From Lacipirellula parvula (GTDB taxonomy: Bacteria > Planctomycetota > Planctomycetia > Pirellulales > Lacipirellulaceae), in assembly GCF_009177095.1 (NCBI RefSeq), contig NZ_AP021861.1, positions 5,314,501-5,378,500 of the forward strand: a stretch of 64,000 nucleotides of DNA, in the 5' to 3' direction. Shown in pieces: positions 36,050-45,138 of this stretch. The notes beneath the pieces were generated by a model. That model searched no databases. It saw only the letters and a program-made list of their open reading frames with translations, and was not told the origin of the DNA. The translations under genes were made by a program, and so were the position numbers. The number at the start of each line of letters is the position of its first letter. Within the stretch, counting starts at the first letter, position 1.

Positions 36050-36921
36050 GCGCTTCTCCGATCGTGCGGTTGACTGCGGAAGTCAGAAAGTCCCAGCAAC
36101 GCCAAGGCGTCGCGATGAATCAAGCGTTCAATTTGCTCAGCCGGCAGCGCGAAGCGATCGATCCGCACTTCTGCCAACGATCGCAGACCGGCGATCGTTT
36201 CCGTCACGGTCGTCACGGGGTAGTCGGTGCCGAACAGAATCTTGTCCCAGACGTTGTACTCGTGGACGAGCATCAAGCTGTGGAACAGCTGCCACGGTCG
36301 ATAGGTGAGCGCGCTAATGTCGGCGAACAAGCTGGGATGCTTGCGAATGACGGCAACCGTCTCGCCTTCGTACGGGTGTCCCAAGTGGGCGAGAATCATC
36401 TTCACGTCGGGGAAACGCCTTGCGACGACGTCGAGATGACGCGGCAGCGTGCAATCGATCGGCGCCTTCGACACGAACGTGGTGCCCGTGTGCAGCAGCA
36501 CCGGCAGTTGATGCTCGCCGGCATAGCGCCAGAGCGGATCGAGCCGTTCGTCTTGCGGGTAGAAGTCGGCGTACATCGGCAGCAGCTTGATGCCGCGTAA
36601 GCTGTGCCGCTGATGACCCTCGCGAAGTTCCTCTTCCCACCCTGGCTGCGTCGGGTCGACCGAAAGAAACCCGATCATCCGGTCGGGCGCCTGGGCGACG
36701 TACGACGCCACGTCAGCGTCGTTCACCCACAGCCCCGACAGACGTGCCTTGCCGCCGAAGACAATCGTGACGACCTCTTCGTCAGTCGGCAAATTGTCGC
36801 GATAGCGCTCGTACGGCGTGAGCAAGTTCACGGCGCTCGCCCGCATACGGCGCGCGTCGGTCATGAACTCTTCGTTGAACGAACCTTCCGGCCAGCAATG
36901 AGCGTGGACGTCAATGATCAT
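36046..36921 (-). CDS. Amidohydrolase_2-family metal hydrolase/decarboxylase
   Basis: A 291-residue TIM-barrel protein of the amidohydrolase-2 type. Metal ligands are present: HxH in IIDVHAHCWP, His in LPVLLHTGTTF, His residues in MILAHLGHPY and Asp in ILFGTDYPV. Relatives include lactonases, 4-sulfomuconolactonase and ACMS-type decarboxylases, so a lactone-hydrolysing or decarboxylating step on a sugar acid is possible. ATGA overlap with the next paralogue. Confidence 0.88.
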   Translation of the reverse strand: MIIDVHAHCWPEGSFNEEFMTDARRMRASAVNLLTPYERYRDNLPTDEEVVTIVFGGKARLSGLWVNDADVASYVAQAPDRMIGFLSVDPTQPGWEEELREGHQRHSLRGIKLLPMYADFYPQDERLDPLWRYAGEHQLPVLLHTGTTFVSKAPIDCTLPRHLDVVARRFPDVKMILAHLGHPYEGETVAVIRKHPSLFADISALTYRPWQLFHSLMLVHEYNVWDKILFGTDYPVTTVTETIAGLRSLAEVRIDRFALPAEQIERLIHRDALALLGLSDFRSQPHDRRSA

Positions 36922-37718
36922 CTTTTGCCTCCCGCCGATGAGGCCGTTGCAGTGAGCAGGAATTCGTCGAGCTTGAGCAGACGGACCGAGTTTCCGTACA
37001 GGATGAGATCGAGTTCCGCCGGGGTTAGCTTCGCTTCCGTAACGTTGTCGATTCGCTCGGGCAGCAACCGCCAGCCCGCCGCGCCGAAGTCGGAACCGAA
37101 GATAATCTTCTCGGCGCCGCCGAGTGCCACCAAGTGCTCAAGATCGCCTGGCCGCGGGCCGCAGAAGCAGCCGTAGAGGTTCGGAATCTCGCGAATCAGC
37201 TGAGCTGCCGGGCTGACGTAGTCGGCCGAGCCGGCATGGCCGAGCACGATGGTCGTTTCCGGCGACCAACGGGCGAGATCGGCGACTTGGTACGTCGTCG
37301 AATAGGGCGGCGTCCCGTCGTGTAAGAGAATCGGCACTTGGTGCTGCGCGGCGACGTGCAGAATATCCATCATCGTGTCGCGGAGCATGCTCGACGCGAA
37401 CGCCTGCAGCCACGGATGAAACTTGATGCCGCGGAAGCGGGGATTTGCGAGGCAGCGCTCAAGTTCGTCAACGGCTGCACGCCCTAGCTTGGGATCGACC
37501 GTGACGAAGGGAATTAAGCGATCGGGATACTCGTTCGCACGGCGGAGGAGCGCTTCGTTGTGCGGGATGCAATCCTCATAAAAACCCATGATCGTGAAGA
37601 CGCAGGCCGCCTCGACTTCGAAGCGATCGAGCGTCGCGACCATCGAACTCGGCGAATCGCATGGCACGTGGAACCAGCGTTCGTCGAGGTGCGCGTGGAA
37701 GTCGATAATTCGCGTCAT
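36918..37718 (-). CDS. Amidohydrolase_2-family protein, second paralogue
   Basis: A 266-residue paralogue of the previous gene product. It keeps HxH (IIDFHAHLDE), His in VPILLHDGTPPYS, His in TIVLGHAGSADYV and Asp in IIFGSDFGAAGW. Compared with the first protein, one His of the HLGH pair is lost, as in several lactonase subgroups. It follows the third paralogue gene by 12 bp and overlaps the first by 4 bp. Confidence 0.87.
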   Translation of the reverse strand: MTRIIDFHAHLDERWFHVPCDSPSSMVATLDRFEVEAACVFTIMGFYEDCIPHNEALLRRANEYPDRLIPFVTVDPKLGRAAVDELERCLANPRFRGIKFHPWLQAFASSMLRDTMMDILHVAAQHQVPILLHDGTPPYSTTYQVADLARWSPETTIVLGHAGSADYVSPAAQLIREIPNLYGCFCGPRPGDLEHLVALGGAEKIIFGSDFGAAGWRLLPERIDNVTEAKLTPAELDLILYGNSVRLLKLDEFLLTATASSAGGKR

Positions 37719-37730
37719 CTTCGCTCCGAG

Positions 37731-38459
37731 TTACACCTTGAAGAGCCGCGAGGCGTTGCCATGATAAATCGCTTCCCGCGTTTCCGCAGAAAGTTCGAGA
37801 CGATCGAGCGTGCGGAGACTCACTTCGTAGCGGCTGCGCGGCTCGGCGCTGCCGAACAGCACGCGTTCGGCGCCATGCTGGTTGATGATTTCCAGAATGC
37901 CGTCGGACCAGAGCATCGAGGCGTCGAGGTACAGGTTCGGCACGTTGCCGATTGCGGCCCCGATCTCGAACCACATGTCGGCGTAACCCCCGAAGCCGGC
38001 AATGAAGTTAACGGTCGGAAACTTTCTCGCGATCTCGACCACCGCCAGCACGTCGGCGAACACGTAAGTCCCCGTGCGGAACATGATCGGCCAGTCATAC
38101 TCGGCCGCCCGCTCGTACACGGGGAACGCCACCGGCTCGGTCGGGAAAAAGCCTTGGCGTAGTGGATCGAGATAGAGGCCGACGGCGCCGAGATCTCGGC
38201 AGCGGGCGAGTTCCTCGAGCCCTGCCCTGCCCCACCAAGGATTGATCGTCGCCAGTCCGCGAATCCGTGGGCTTGCGCTGAGAGTGAGATCGTTGCCGGC
38301 GCGGTGATCGACGACGAGGCCCGCTCCCATCGGTCGGGCGATGGCGATCTCCACGCCTGCTGCATCCATTCGGCGCAGTAGCTCTACAGCGTCAAGCGCG
38401 AGATACGTCTCGTCGCCGAGCATGGCGTGTGCGTCGATGATTCGCGAGGCTCTAGTCAC
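37731..38459 (-). CDS. Amidohydrolase_2-fold protein lacking metal ligands
   Basis: A 242-residue paralogue of the two adjacent amidohydrolases. The fold is recognisable (IIDAHAMLGDETYLAL; WPIMFRTGTYVFADV; NFIAGFGGYADMWFE; RVLFGSAEPRSRYE), but each metal position is changed: HxH is HAM, LLHTG is MFRTG, AHLGH is AGFGG and GTD is GSA. It is therefore unlikely to be a metal-dependent hydrolase. It may be a regulatory or structural partner of its paralogues, or use a different chemistry. GTG 38459 overlaps the enolase-superfamily gene by 8 bp. Confidence 0.85.
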   Translation of the reverse strand: MTRASRIIDAHAMLGDETYLALDAVELLRRMDAAGVEIAIARPMGAGLVVDHRAGNDLTLSASPRIRGLATINPWWGRAGLEELARCRDLGAVGLYLDPLRQGFFPTEPVAFPVYERAAEYDWPIMFRTGTYVFADVLAVVEIARKFPTVNFIAGFGGYADMWFEIGAAIGNVPNLYLDASMLWSDGILEIINQHGAERVLFGSAEPRSRYEVSLRTLDRLELSAETREAIYHGNASRLFKV

Positions 38460-39552
38460 GCGGCTGCACTCCGAAACCGAGGCCAGTGGGAACCGTGACG
38501 CGACCTTGTTTTAATTCGACCGCTGGAGTGACCGCCGACTGAGCGTAGAACAGCGACCCCATCAGATCGCAGGCGTAGCGATCAACCGGGAATGCGGAGA
38601 GGCTGGAAGCCAGTGCGAGGTGGGCCGCCTGTCCGAGATCGGTTTCCAAATTCGAACCAATCGCACAGAGCTTGCCGGCGGCCTGGGCTTTCTTGGCCAT
38701 TGCGAGCGAGTGCGAGAACCCGCCGTTCTTGCCGGGGTAGACCGACAAGATGTCGAAGGCGTCGAGCTCGAGCGCTTCGTCGAGATCGTCGGGCGTGAAG
38801 ACCGACTCGTCTGCCATGACGGGCGGGTTTGTGCGACGTTTCACCTCGGCGAGGGCCGCCAAACGATCGCGCCGCGTCGGTTGTTCGACGATAGCGAGGT
38901 TATAGGGTTCCAACGCTTCGATGGCTGCCACGGCTTCATCGGCAGTTGCGTGGGCGCCGTTCGCATCGATCGTGAAGATCGGCTCATCGCCCAGTCGCTC
39001 GCGAACGGCGCGCAGACGCGCCACATCGTCGATGCCTGGCACGCCCGTTTTGAATTTGAGCGTTCGCACGCCCGCTTCCCAGAATTCAACCGCCAACCGC
39101 ACCGTTTCCGCCGGCGGATAGCAGCCGATGCTCACTCGGGTGGGGATTGATTCGACGGGCGACCGATCGGCAATCAGTTGCGAGACCGATTTGTTCTGGT
39201 TGCGGGCCCACAGATCCCACAACGCGATGTCGATGGCCGCCTTGCCGAATGAGTTCGCATGGAGATGCCGGTCAAGAATCGCAACGGCTTCGCTCGGGTG
39301 ATCGAAGGTCTTGCCGACGACGAGCGGCGACATGAAATTTTCGCTCATCCACTTAGCGGTTTCGGCCGATTCCCCACTCCAAATCGGCGCCGTCGTCCCT
39401 TCGCCGTAACCGCAGACTCCGTCGCTACTCCAGACGGTCACCGTCAGGTATCGCGACGACACGTGCCGACCGAGCGACGAGACGATCGCCCCCTCCTGCC
39501 GCACCGCGTGGTCGACGATGCGGGCTTCGATCTTACTGACCGCAAAACTCAC
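38452..39552 (-). CDS. Enolase-superfamily dehydratase/epimerase (mandelate racemase subgroup)
   Basis: A 366-residue enzyme. GTG 39552 is chosen because it overlaps the ROK stop as GTGA and has GGAAAGAG upstream; a longer frame running back into the ROK gene is not credible. The lid domain is residues 1-125. The barrel has the KxK pair in TLKFKTGV (166-168), metal ligands Asp196 (FTIDANGA), Glu223 (AIVEQP) and the D-E pair 248-249 (VMADESV), and a later Lys in SVYPGKNGG. This ligand set fits the muconate cycloisomerase/dipeptide epimerase side of the superfamily. A sugar-acid or cyclic acid isomerisation is probable; the exact reaction is unknown. Confidence 0.88.
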   Translation of the reverse strand: MSFAVSKIEARIVDHAVRQEGAIVSSLGRHVSSRYLTVTVWSSDGVCGYGEGTTAPIWSGESAETAKWMSENFMSPLVVGKTFDHPSEAVAILDRHLHANSFGKAAIDIALWDLWARNQNKSVSQLIADRSPVESIPTRVSIGCYPPAETVRLAVEFWEAGVRTLKFKTGVPGIDDVARLRAVRERLGDEPIFTIDANGAHATADEAVAAIEALEPYNLAIVEQPTRRDRLAALAEVKRRTNPPVMADESVFTPDDLDEALELDAFDILSVYPGKNGGFSHSLAMAKKAQAAGKLCAIGSNLETDLGQAAHLALASSLSAFPVDRYACDLMGSLFYAQSAVTPAVELKQGRVTVPTGLGFGVQPRD

Positions 39553-40880
39553 GGACTCTTTCCTTTCTTGGCCGTGCTTTTCGCACTGGGGCGATGCTCT
39601 ACCGTGCCGCCCATCGAGGGGTAGGCGAATAAATTGCTCCGCACGCGCGCCGCGATGCCGAGAAACGCTGAGTCTTCGCCGAGTTCTGCCAGGCGGATGT
39701 CGACGTTCGCGACCAATTCCGGCAGCGCGTACTTCGGCAATTCTTCGCGTAGCAAGCCGAGCAGCGAATCGCCGGCGGCCACGAAGCGGCCTCCTAGGAT
39801 GATTCGCTCCGGATTGAGCAGGCTCGTCGCGTTGCCGAGCGCCACAGCTAGTGCCTTCGCCGCGTTGGCGAGGACTTCGCGGGCTCGTGAATCGTTCGCT
39901 CGAGCTGCGACAAGCATTTGGGCGAAATCGTCGCCTGCTTCTTCGCCGCGCGGAACAATGTTGTCGAGATCTGTGGGGGCGACGCCGCGCCACAAGGCCG
40001 CTAAGCGAGAGGGCGCCAAGTGAGCTTCGAGGCAACCTCGTCCGCCGCAGCCGCAGAGGGGGCCGTCCATCGAGACGCGCGTGTGACCGATTTCGCCGGC
40101 GGAACCGTCGCGGCCGGCGAGCAAATTGCCCCCTTCAACGATGCCGCCGCCGATGCCTTCCAGCAGAGTGACGAACAACACATGTTGCGAACCCCGGCCC
40201 GCGCCGTAAGCGACTTCGCCGAGCGCCTGCCAGCCGTCAGCCCTTTCGATCACCGCCGCCAGTTCCGTCGATTGGCTCAAGTGCTCGACGACCGGCACAT
40301 TCGTCCAGCCTGGCATGTTGACGGCGCGAATCGATCTGCCGGTGGAGACGTCGACCGTTCCCGGATCAGCCGCACCGACGCCGACGAGTTTCACGCCGAC
40401 CTCGTGAGCCACTGTTAGCGTTTGCTTCAAATGTTTGGCGATCATCCGCAGGCGAGTCGTCGCATCTTCTGTTCCAGGGGCGTTCCAGCGGCGCTTCCAG
40501 TGGACGGTTCCGGCGAGATCGACGAGGGCCGTCGTTACCGACTCTTGGTCATAACGCACACAGGCTACGCCGAGTCGCCGCAGGTCGAGCTCCAGCAGCG
40601 AACGCGGCCGCCCGCGCCCCGTTCCCGCAGCCGGGCTGATCATACTTTCACGAACCACCCCTTCGGTGATCAGGCTGCCGCAAATGTCGGAGAGCCTCGA
40701 CAACGGCAACCCAGTCGACTGCTTCAACCCGACCCGCGAACGGGGGCCTTCGTGGAACAGCGCCGCGCAAACGAGCGAACGGTTGTAGGCGCGCTTCGAG
40801 CTGCGGCCATCTTCGCGTCGCCAGACGGGCGGGTTGGTTTTAGTGGATTTCATATTCGTGGAAGGGCGTTTCTTGGGCAT
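39549..40880 (-). CDS. ROK-family transcriptional regulator
   Basis: A 443-residue ROK repressor. A winged-helix DNA-binding region is near residues 28-90 (NRSLVCAALFHEGPRSRVGL; LPLSRLSDICGSLITEGVV). The sugar-kinase-like domain follows with VGVGAADPGTVD, LLEGIGGGIVEGGNLLAG, AGEIGHTRV and the zinc motif CGCGGRGCLEAH. ROK regulators sense sugars or sugar phosphates. The Lys-rich C-terminal tail (KSTAKKGKSP) is unusual. It is the first gene of the minus-strand arm and very likely controls both arms from the 826-bp divergent region. Confidence 0.92.
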   Translation of the reverse strand: MPKKRPSTNMKSTKTNPPVWRREDGRSSKRAYNRSLVCAALFHEGPRSRVGLKQSTGLPLSRLSDICGSLITEGVVRESMISPAAGTGRGRPRSLLELDLRRLGVACVRYDQESVTTALVDLAGTVHWKRRWNAPGTEDATTRLRMIAKHLKQTLTVAHEVGVKLVGVGAADPGTVDVSTGRSIRAVNMPGWTNVPVVEHLSQSTELAAVIERADGWQALGEVAYGAGRGSQHVLFVTLLEGIGGGIVEGGNLLAGRDGSAGEIGHTRVSMDGPLCGCGGRGCLEAHLAPSRLAALWRGVAPTDLDNIVPRGEEAGDDFAQMLVAARANDSRAREVLANAAKALAVALGNATSLLNPERIILGGRFVAAGDSLLGLLREELPKYALPELVANVDIRLAELGEDSAFLGIAARVRSNLFAYPSMGGTVEHRPSAKSTAKKGKSP

Positions 40881-41061
40881 AACGTGCGACGGTGTAAGCG
40901 GTTGGGATGAATTCGATCAATCGCGATCAAACATACCCGCTTTCCGTGATGCGCGTGGAGACTGCCGATTGGTAGGGAAGCCGACTTCTACCCCGCTCTA
41001 GGCTGTAGCGGTCTCGATATCAGGCTTCCGCGACGGGCAATTGAGGCGGTCGTGAGTTTGT

Positions 41062-41085
41062 GGGCCTCCGGCTGGAGTGAGGCCC
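41062..41085. promoter_or_regulatory. Hairpin in the divergent control region
   Basis: GGGCCTC (41062-41068) and GAGGCCC (41079-41085) form a perfect stem around a 10-nt loop, extended by one T:A pair at each side. No U-tract follows on either strand, so an operator or leader RNA structure is more likely than a terminator. Confidence 0.4.
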
Positions 41086-41112
41086 ATTCGAGGTGGCGGG
41101 CCGTCTTTTAAT

Positions 41113-41274
41113 AAATTTACAAAAAGGAAATTTAACTGTGATCCTTGTGTGGAAATCGGGCGCATCTTCCGAGTTGGTTTGGCGGATGTCCGACTATTGG
41201 CCAATTTCCTACGGCTTCCATCGTACCGCAACCTCCAGGCGGAATGAAATAATAAAATTCCAATTTTGTAAAAA
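41113..41274. promoter_or_regulatory. Pair of inverted AT-rich sites between divergent operons
   Basis: The site at 41113-41133 has TTTACAAAAAGGAAATTT; read in reverse complement it resembles 41254-41274 (AAAATTCCAATTTTGTAAAA) at most positions. The two lie about 120 bp apart in opposite orientation in a region much richer in A/T than its surroundings. They are candidates for ROK-regulator binding with looping. This is pattern-based inference. Confidence 0.4.
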
Positions 41275-41280
41275 AAGTTG

Positions 41281-41310
41281 TTGACCTTGCCAGGCCGCAT
41301 CGCATAGCAT
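41281..41310 (+). promoter_or_regulatory. Candidate promoter of the plus-strand arm
   Basis: TTGACC at 41281-41286 is followed after 17-18 bp by ATAGCA/TAGCAT (41304-41310). It lies just downstream of the second AT-rich site. It implies a leader of nearly 400 nt before the coding start at 41707; the region 41311-41706 has an open frame but no credible protein. Confidence 0.45.
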
Positions 41311-41706
41311 GAGCCCGTTCAGTCAGAAATTGTCCACAGGCGGCACCTTGGGCGGTTTCGTTGGATCGCCGCGCCGAAGCGTGAAAGCTCAACGATTCGC
41401 TAGTCAATTAAGGAGCCGCATATGGGTCGATTGCTTGGGGCAGATAGTCGGGCCGAGGAATCTTGCACCGGCTGCAGTAATCGACCCGCCCCGATGTCGA
41501 CGGGTGAAACCGACTCGTCGGCATCGGGCGCAAATCAACCGGCCGCTCATCGATATGGGCCGGTTAGCGAGAGAAGCGTCTGGCGAGCGTCACTCGATGC
41601 GAAGCGGACGGTAGGCGAGCAACGGAGCCGAGGGCGGTGCGAGCGTCTTGCTGGTCGACAGGCCGGCGCATCTTCAACGAACAACTTTCCGGACGAGGGA
41701 CTTCCC

Positions 41707-44700
41707 ATGACGAGTTCGAGGCTCTTGCGGGCAGGGCAGGCGTTTGTCTTGTCGGCGATCTTCAGCGTGGCGGTCGCGGCCGTTCCAGCGCACGCCGTGA
41801 CGATCGATTTTGAGTCGCCGACTTACTCCAACGGCACAATTGTGGGGAGTAACGGCTGGAACACGGGCAACTATATTTTTAACGACCCGTTTTTCGGCGG
41901 CGCCGTTAATGGAACCGTCGACGTGACGTCGTCGTCGCCTCTTGCAGGGGGGCAGTCGCTGCGATATACGCAGACGAGCGTCCCCGCTGGAGCAGGCACC
42001 ACGGGTGGAAGCGACATCGCGAAGGGCAATGTCATCAACATTGTTCCGGGCGTGGCTGGGACCGATCTGACCCTCTCCTATAAGCTGCGCGCTAATCAGA
42101 ACGGCGTCGGCGTCGGTCAAGGCGGCTTGTATTTGAACGCCGTCGCGGGCAGCGGCGGTACGCCAATATTCGCCGAGATCGTCGGCAGCGACATCATTGC
42201 AGGCACGACAGGGCCTGCTGTCGCCACGTTGCCTGGGTTCACTTATTTTAGCGGCGACGTGCTGAAGATGACCTACGAGGTCGATTTTGATGCGAGTACT
42301 TATAATCTCATCGTTGAAAATTTGACTTTCGGCGGCGATGCGGTGACCGCAACTTACGGGTTCTTCATCGGTTTTGATGCGCTTGGTCCGGAGGGGAGCT
42401 ACGACGTGGCGGTCGGCGCTATTCTGCGCAGCGGCGTCGTAGAAATTGACGACATACAACTCACGGCTGGCGTCGGCCCGTCGGTGACCGACTATGCTTG
42501 GGGCGCAAATGCTTCAGGAAGTTGGACGCAGGCGACCAATTGGGCTCCTGCTGGTGTGCCCGGTGCTGTTCCGGGCCGCCAGCACGTCGTCTTCGGGAAT
42601 GTCATTACGTCGCCTCAAACGGTCTACACAACTTCAACTCGCAATGTGAACTCGATTGAATTCGCCAGCGGCCAAACCTATGCCATCGCCGGCACGGGCT
42701 CCATTGCATTGCAGACCGATAATTCGGGCGCGCCTGTCGCGCCGGTGATTCGCGTCACGAGCGGATCGCATCAGATTCAAGTGCCGGTCAGTCTCGTGAA
42801 CAGCGCTTCGGTGATAGCCTCCGCCGGCGCGAGCATCGACTTTAATAACGAGATCAATCTTAACGGCAACACGTTGACGCTCACGGGCAACGTCTGGTTG
42901 AACCACAGTACGGTTGGCGGAGGTACGGTGGTTAACCTCGGCGCGTTGGCAACCGCTCAATCGTCCGCCATCGGCGGCGACTTGGTTAGCCAGGGCGCTC
43001 TGCTCGTCAGTGCCGACGAAAACGGCGCCGACTTCTTCAACGTCCTCGGCGACGCCACCCTTTCGGGCATCGTCGACATCGTCTGGAGTAAGACCTCGCT
43101 GCCGACCGGTGCGGTGACGATTTTGACCGCCGGCGGTCAGTTGGACGCTAGCGGCCTAGCGCTTTCACCGGAGGATGCCCGATCGTTCGCACTCAACGTG
43201 GACGGAAACAATCTTACGCTTACCTTTCTGGGGGTCACCGTGCCTGAGCCAACGACTTTCGGCGTCTTCTTGTCAGCAGCGGCTGTGGTCGCGGCCCGAG
43301 GCCGCCGGAAAGTTCGCTCGCGGTCCGCGACGTGCGTCCTGGCGGCGTCGGCCGTATTGGGAGCAGAAGCAGCTGACGCTGCCGTGGTCAACTTCGAGAG
43401 CCCTGCGTACACCTCCGGAGCGATCATCGGACAACAAGGTTGGATTGGCGCACTCTATCTAGGAGGGGCGAGCAACGGAACAGTCACTGTCTCGCCAACG
43501 AGCCCGCTTTCCGGGAGCCAGTCAGTTCTTTATCAGCAAGCCAACACGAGCACGTTTGGCGCCGACGTCGCCAGGCCATTCGGAACATTTGGCGTTGAGG
43601 GCGGAACTGATGCCTTCGACCTGACCGCAACGGCGCTGGTTCGCGTCGTAGCCAACGGCGCAGGCGCTGGATCGGCAGGATTCTTCCTTGGCGAGCAAGG
43701 TCGCAGCCCAATCTTCGCCAGAATTGACGGCGTCGGCGCCGCCGGAACAACGTCATCGCTCACAATTGGAGACGGACCGGGTCTTCCGTCCGTAGGGTCG
43801 TACATTGCCGATCATGTCGTCGAACTTACGCTAAACGTCGACCTCGATAACCAAAACTATGAGGTGCTAACTCGAGACGTCACAGCGGGCGGGGCTGCGG
43901 TCAAGTTGAACGGATCGGGTCCGAACGGTCGCTTCGCGTTCTTCGGCGGCGCGTACGGCGACGACGGCGATGGCAAGACCTACACGTTTGACACGACTCT
44001 GCTGCTGCGCGGCGGGACGGCGCGCGTCGATAATTTCACCACCGTCGGCGACGACTTTACTCAGGCGGAGTGGAACGGCGCATCGGGCGCATGGGGCCAA
44101 GCGACCAGCTGGATACCAAGAATGATTCCGAATGTGGCGACGGGCAACAGTCCAATCGCGGTGTTTGGGACGAGAGCCAACGCGCCGCGGTCGATCTTCA
44201 CGAACACCACGCAAACGGTAAACGGCCTGCGGTTCGACAATGCCAACAAATACGCTATCGGCGGCGTTGGATCGATCGTACTCAAAGCGAATACCGTGGG
44301 CGGTACGGTCAATCCGACGATCAACGCCGTCAGCGGCAGCCACGAACTACAAGTTCCCGTCACAGTTCAAGCCAACACAGCAGTGTCGATGGCCGCTGGC
44401 TCAAAGCTCGACGTCAACAGCGTCCTCTCGCTCGGCGCGTCGACTTTGACCGTGACGGGGCAAGGCGAACTCAATCTGAACGTAGGCGTTACCGGCGGGG
44501 GAACGATCACCAACAGCGGCGTGCTGGGAACCGCCGGTACGACGCCGTTCGCCGCGACGCTTAACAGCACGGGAACGCTGCTGTTCGACATTGGCGCTAG
44601 CAACCTCGACTTCTTCAACATCACCGGCAACGCCACGCTTTCGGGATTGGTCGACATCCGCCTTGAGCCGGGCTTCACGCCGGCCGGTTCTTACACGTTG

Positions 44701-45081
44701 CTCACCGTGAGCGGCACGCTGAGTGCGCCTTCGCTGGCGCTCGATCCGAGCGACGCGAGCGGGTACACCCTGGGAGTCGTTGGCAAGAGTTTGGTGCTGA
44801 CGGTCGGCGGTTCGACGGTGATTCCGGGAGACTTCAACGGCAACGGCGTCGTCGACGGCGCTGACCTTACGAAGTGGAAGGCCGATTTCGGCGCAGGCGC
44901 CGGGTCGGACGCCAACAGCGACGGCCGTACCGATGGCGGAGATTTCCTGATCTGGCAGCGGAACTACGGGCGGACTTCCGCCACCACCGCTGCGGCGGCA
45001 GTTCCGGAGCCTAGCACGGTGTTGCTCGGCGGTATCGCCGTGGCCTTGACCGCCGCCGCCCGCCGTCGGCGTCGATCTTAG
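41707..45081 (+). CDS. Giant exported protein made of two fused PEP-CTERM proteins
   Basis: A 1124-residue protein. ATG 41707 has GAGGG about 8 nt upstream and starts a clear signal peptide ending PAHAV. Half one has VTIDFESPTYSNGTIVGSNG, a lectin-like jelly roll, then beta-helix-like repeats, and at about residues 512-540 a complete PEP-CTERM tail (VPEPTTFGVFLSAAAVVAAR plus basic residues). Half two starts directly with a signal-peptide-like segment (CVLAASAVLGAEAADAA) and VVNFESPAYTSGAIIGQQGW, the same domain order, then dockerin-like loops (DFNGNGVVDGADLTKW; DANSDGRTDGGDFLIWQ) and a second PEP-CTERM (VPEPSTVLLGGIAVAL). It is first of the plus arm. The internal sorting signals are highly unusual. 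Confidence 0.85.
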   Translation: MTSSRLLRAGQAFVLSAIFSVAVAAVPAHAVTIDFESPTYSNGTIVGSNGWNTGNYIFNDPFFGGAVNGTVDVTSSSPLAGGQSLRYTQTSVPAGAGTTGGSDIAKGNVINIVPGVAGTDLTLSYKLRANQNGVGVGQGGLYLNAVAGSGGTPIFAEIVGSDIIAGTTGPAVATLPGFTYFSGDVLKMTYEVDFDASTYNLIVENLTFGGDAVTATYGFFIGFDALGPEGSYDVAVGAILRSGVVEIDDIQLTAGVGPSVTDYAWGANASGSWTQATNWAPAGVPGAVPGRQHVVFGNVITSPQTVYTTSTRNVNSIEFASGQTYAIAGTGSIALQTDNSGAPVAPVIRVTSGSHQIQVPVSLVNSASVIASAGASIDFNNEINLNGNTLTLTGNVWLNHSTVGGGTVVNLGALATAQSSAIGGDLVSQGALLVSADENGADFFNVLGDATLSGIVDIVWSKTSLPTGAVTILTAGGQLDASGLALSPEDARSFALNVDGNNLTLTFLGVTVPEPTTFGVFLSAAAVVAARGRRKVRSRSATCVLAASAVLGAEAADAAVVNFESPAYTSGAIIGQQGWIGALYLGGASNGTVTVSPTSPLSGSQSVLYQQANTSTFGADVARPFGTFGVEGGTDAFDLTATALVRVVANGAGAGSAGFFLGEQGRSPIFARIDGVGAAGTTSSLTIGDGPGLPSVGSYIADHVVELTLNVDLDNQNYEVLTRDVTAGGAAVKLNGSGPNGRFAFFGGAYGDDGDGKTYTFDTTLLLRGGTARVDNFTTVGDDFTQAEWNGASGAWGQATSWIPRMIPNVATGNSPIAVFGTRANAPRSIFTNTTQTVNGLRFDNANKYAIGGVGSIVLKANTVGGTVNPTINAVSGSHELQVPVTVQANTAVSMAAGSKLDVNSVLSLGASTLTVTGQGELNLNVGVTGGGTITNSGVLGTAGTTPFAATLNSTGTLLFDIGASNLDFFNITGNATLSGLVDIRLEPGFTPAGSYTLLTVSGTLSAPSLALDPSDASGYTLGVVGKSLVLTVGGSTVIPGDFNGNGVVDGADLTKWKADFGAGAGSDANSDGRTDGGDFLIWQRNYGRTSATTAAAAVPEPSTVLLGGIAVALTAAARRRRRS

Positions 45082-45138
45082 GTCTTGAAGCGATAGGAGT
45101 CGTCATCGGTCGTAGCGCGTTTCGAAGGAGGAGTTTGT

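Noticed and set aside
39553-40035. N-terminal extension of the enolase-superfamily frame into the ROK gene
   Set aside because: The extension is Arg/Ser-rich, has no homology, and the GTG at 39552 with its ribosome site and GTGA overlap gives the normal family length.
41422-41706. N-terminal extension of the double PEP-CTERM protein
   Set aside because: It would put 95 unstructured residues before a perfect signal peptide; ATG 41707 has a good ribosome site.
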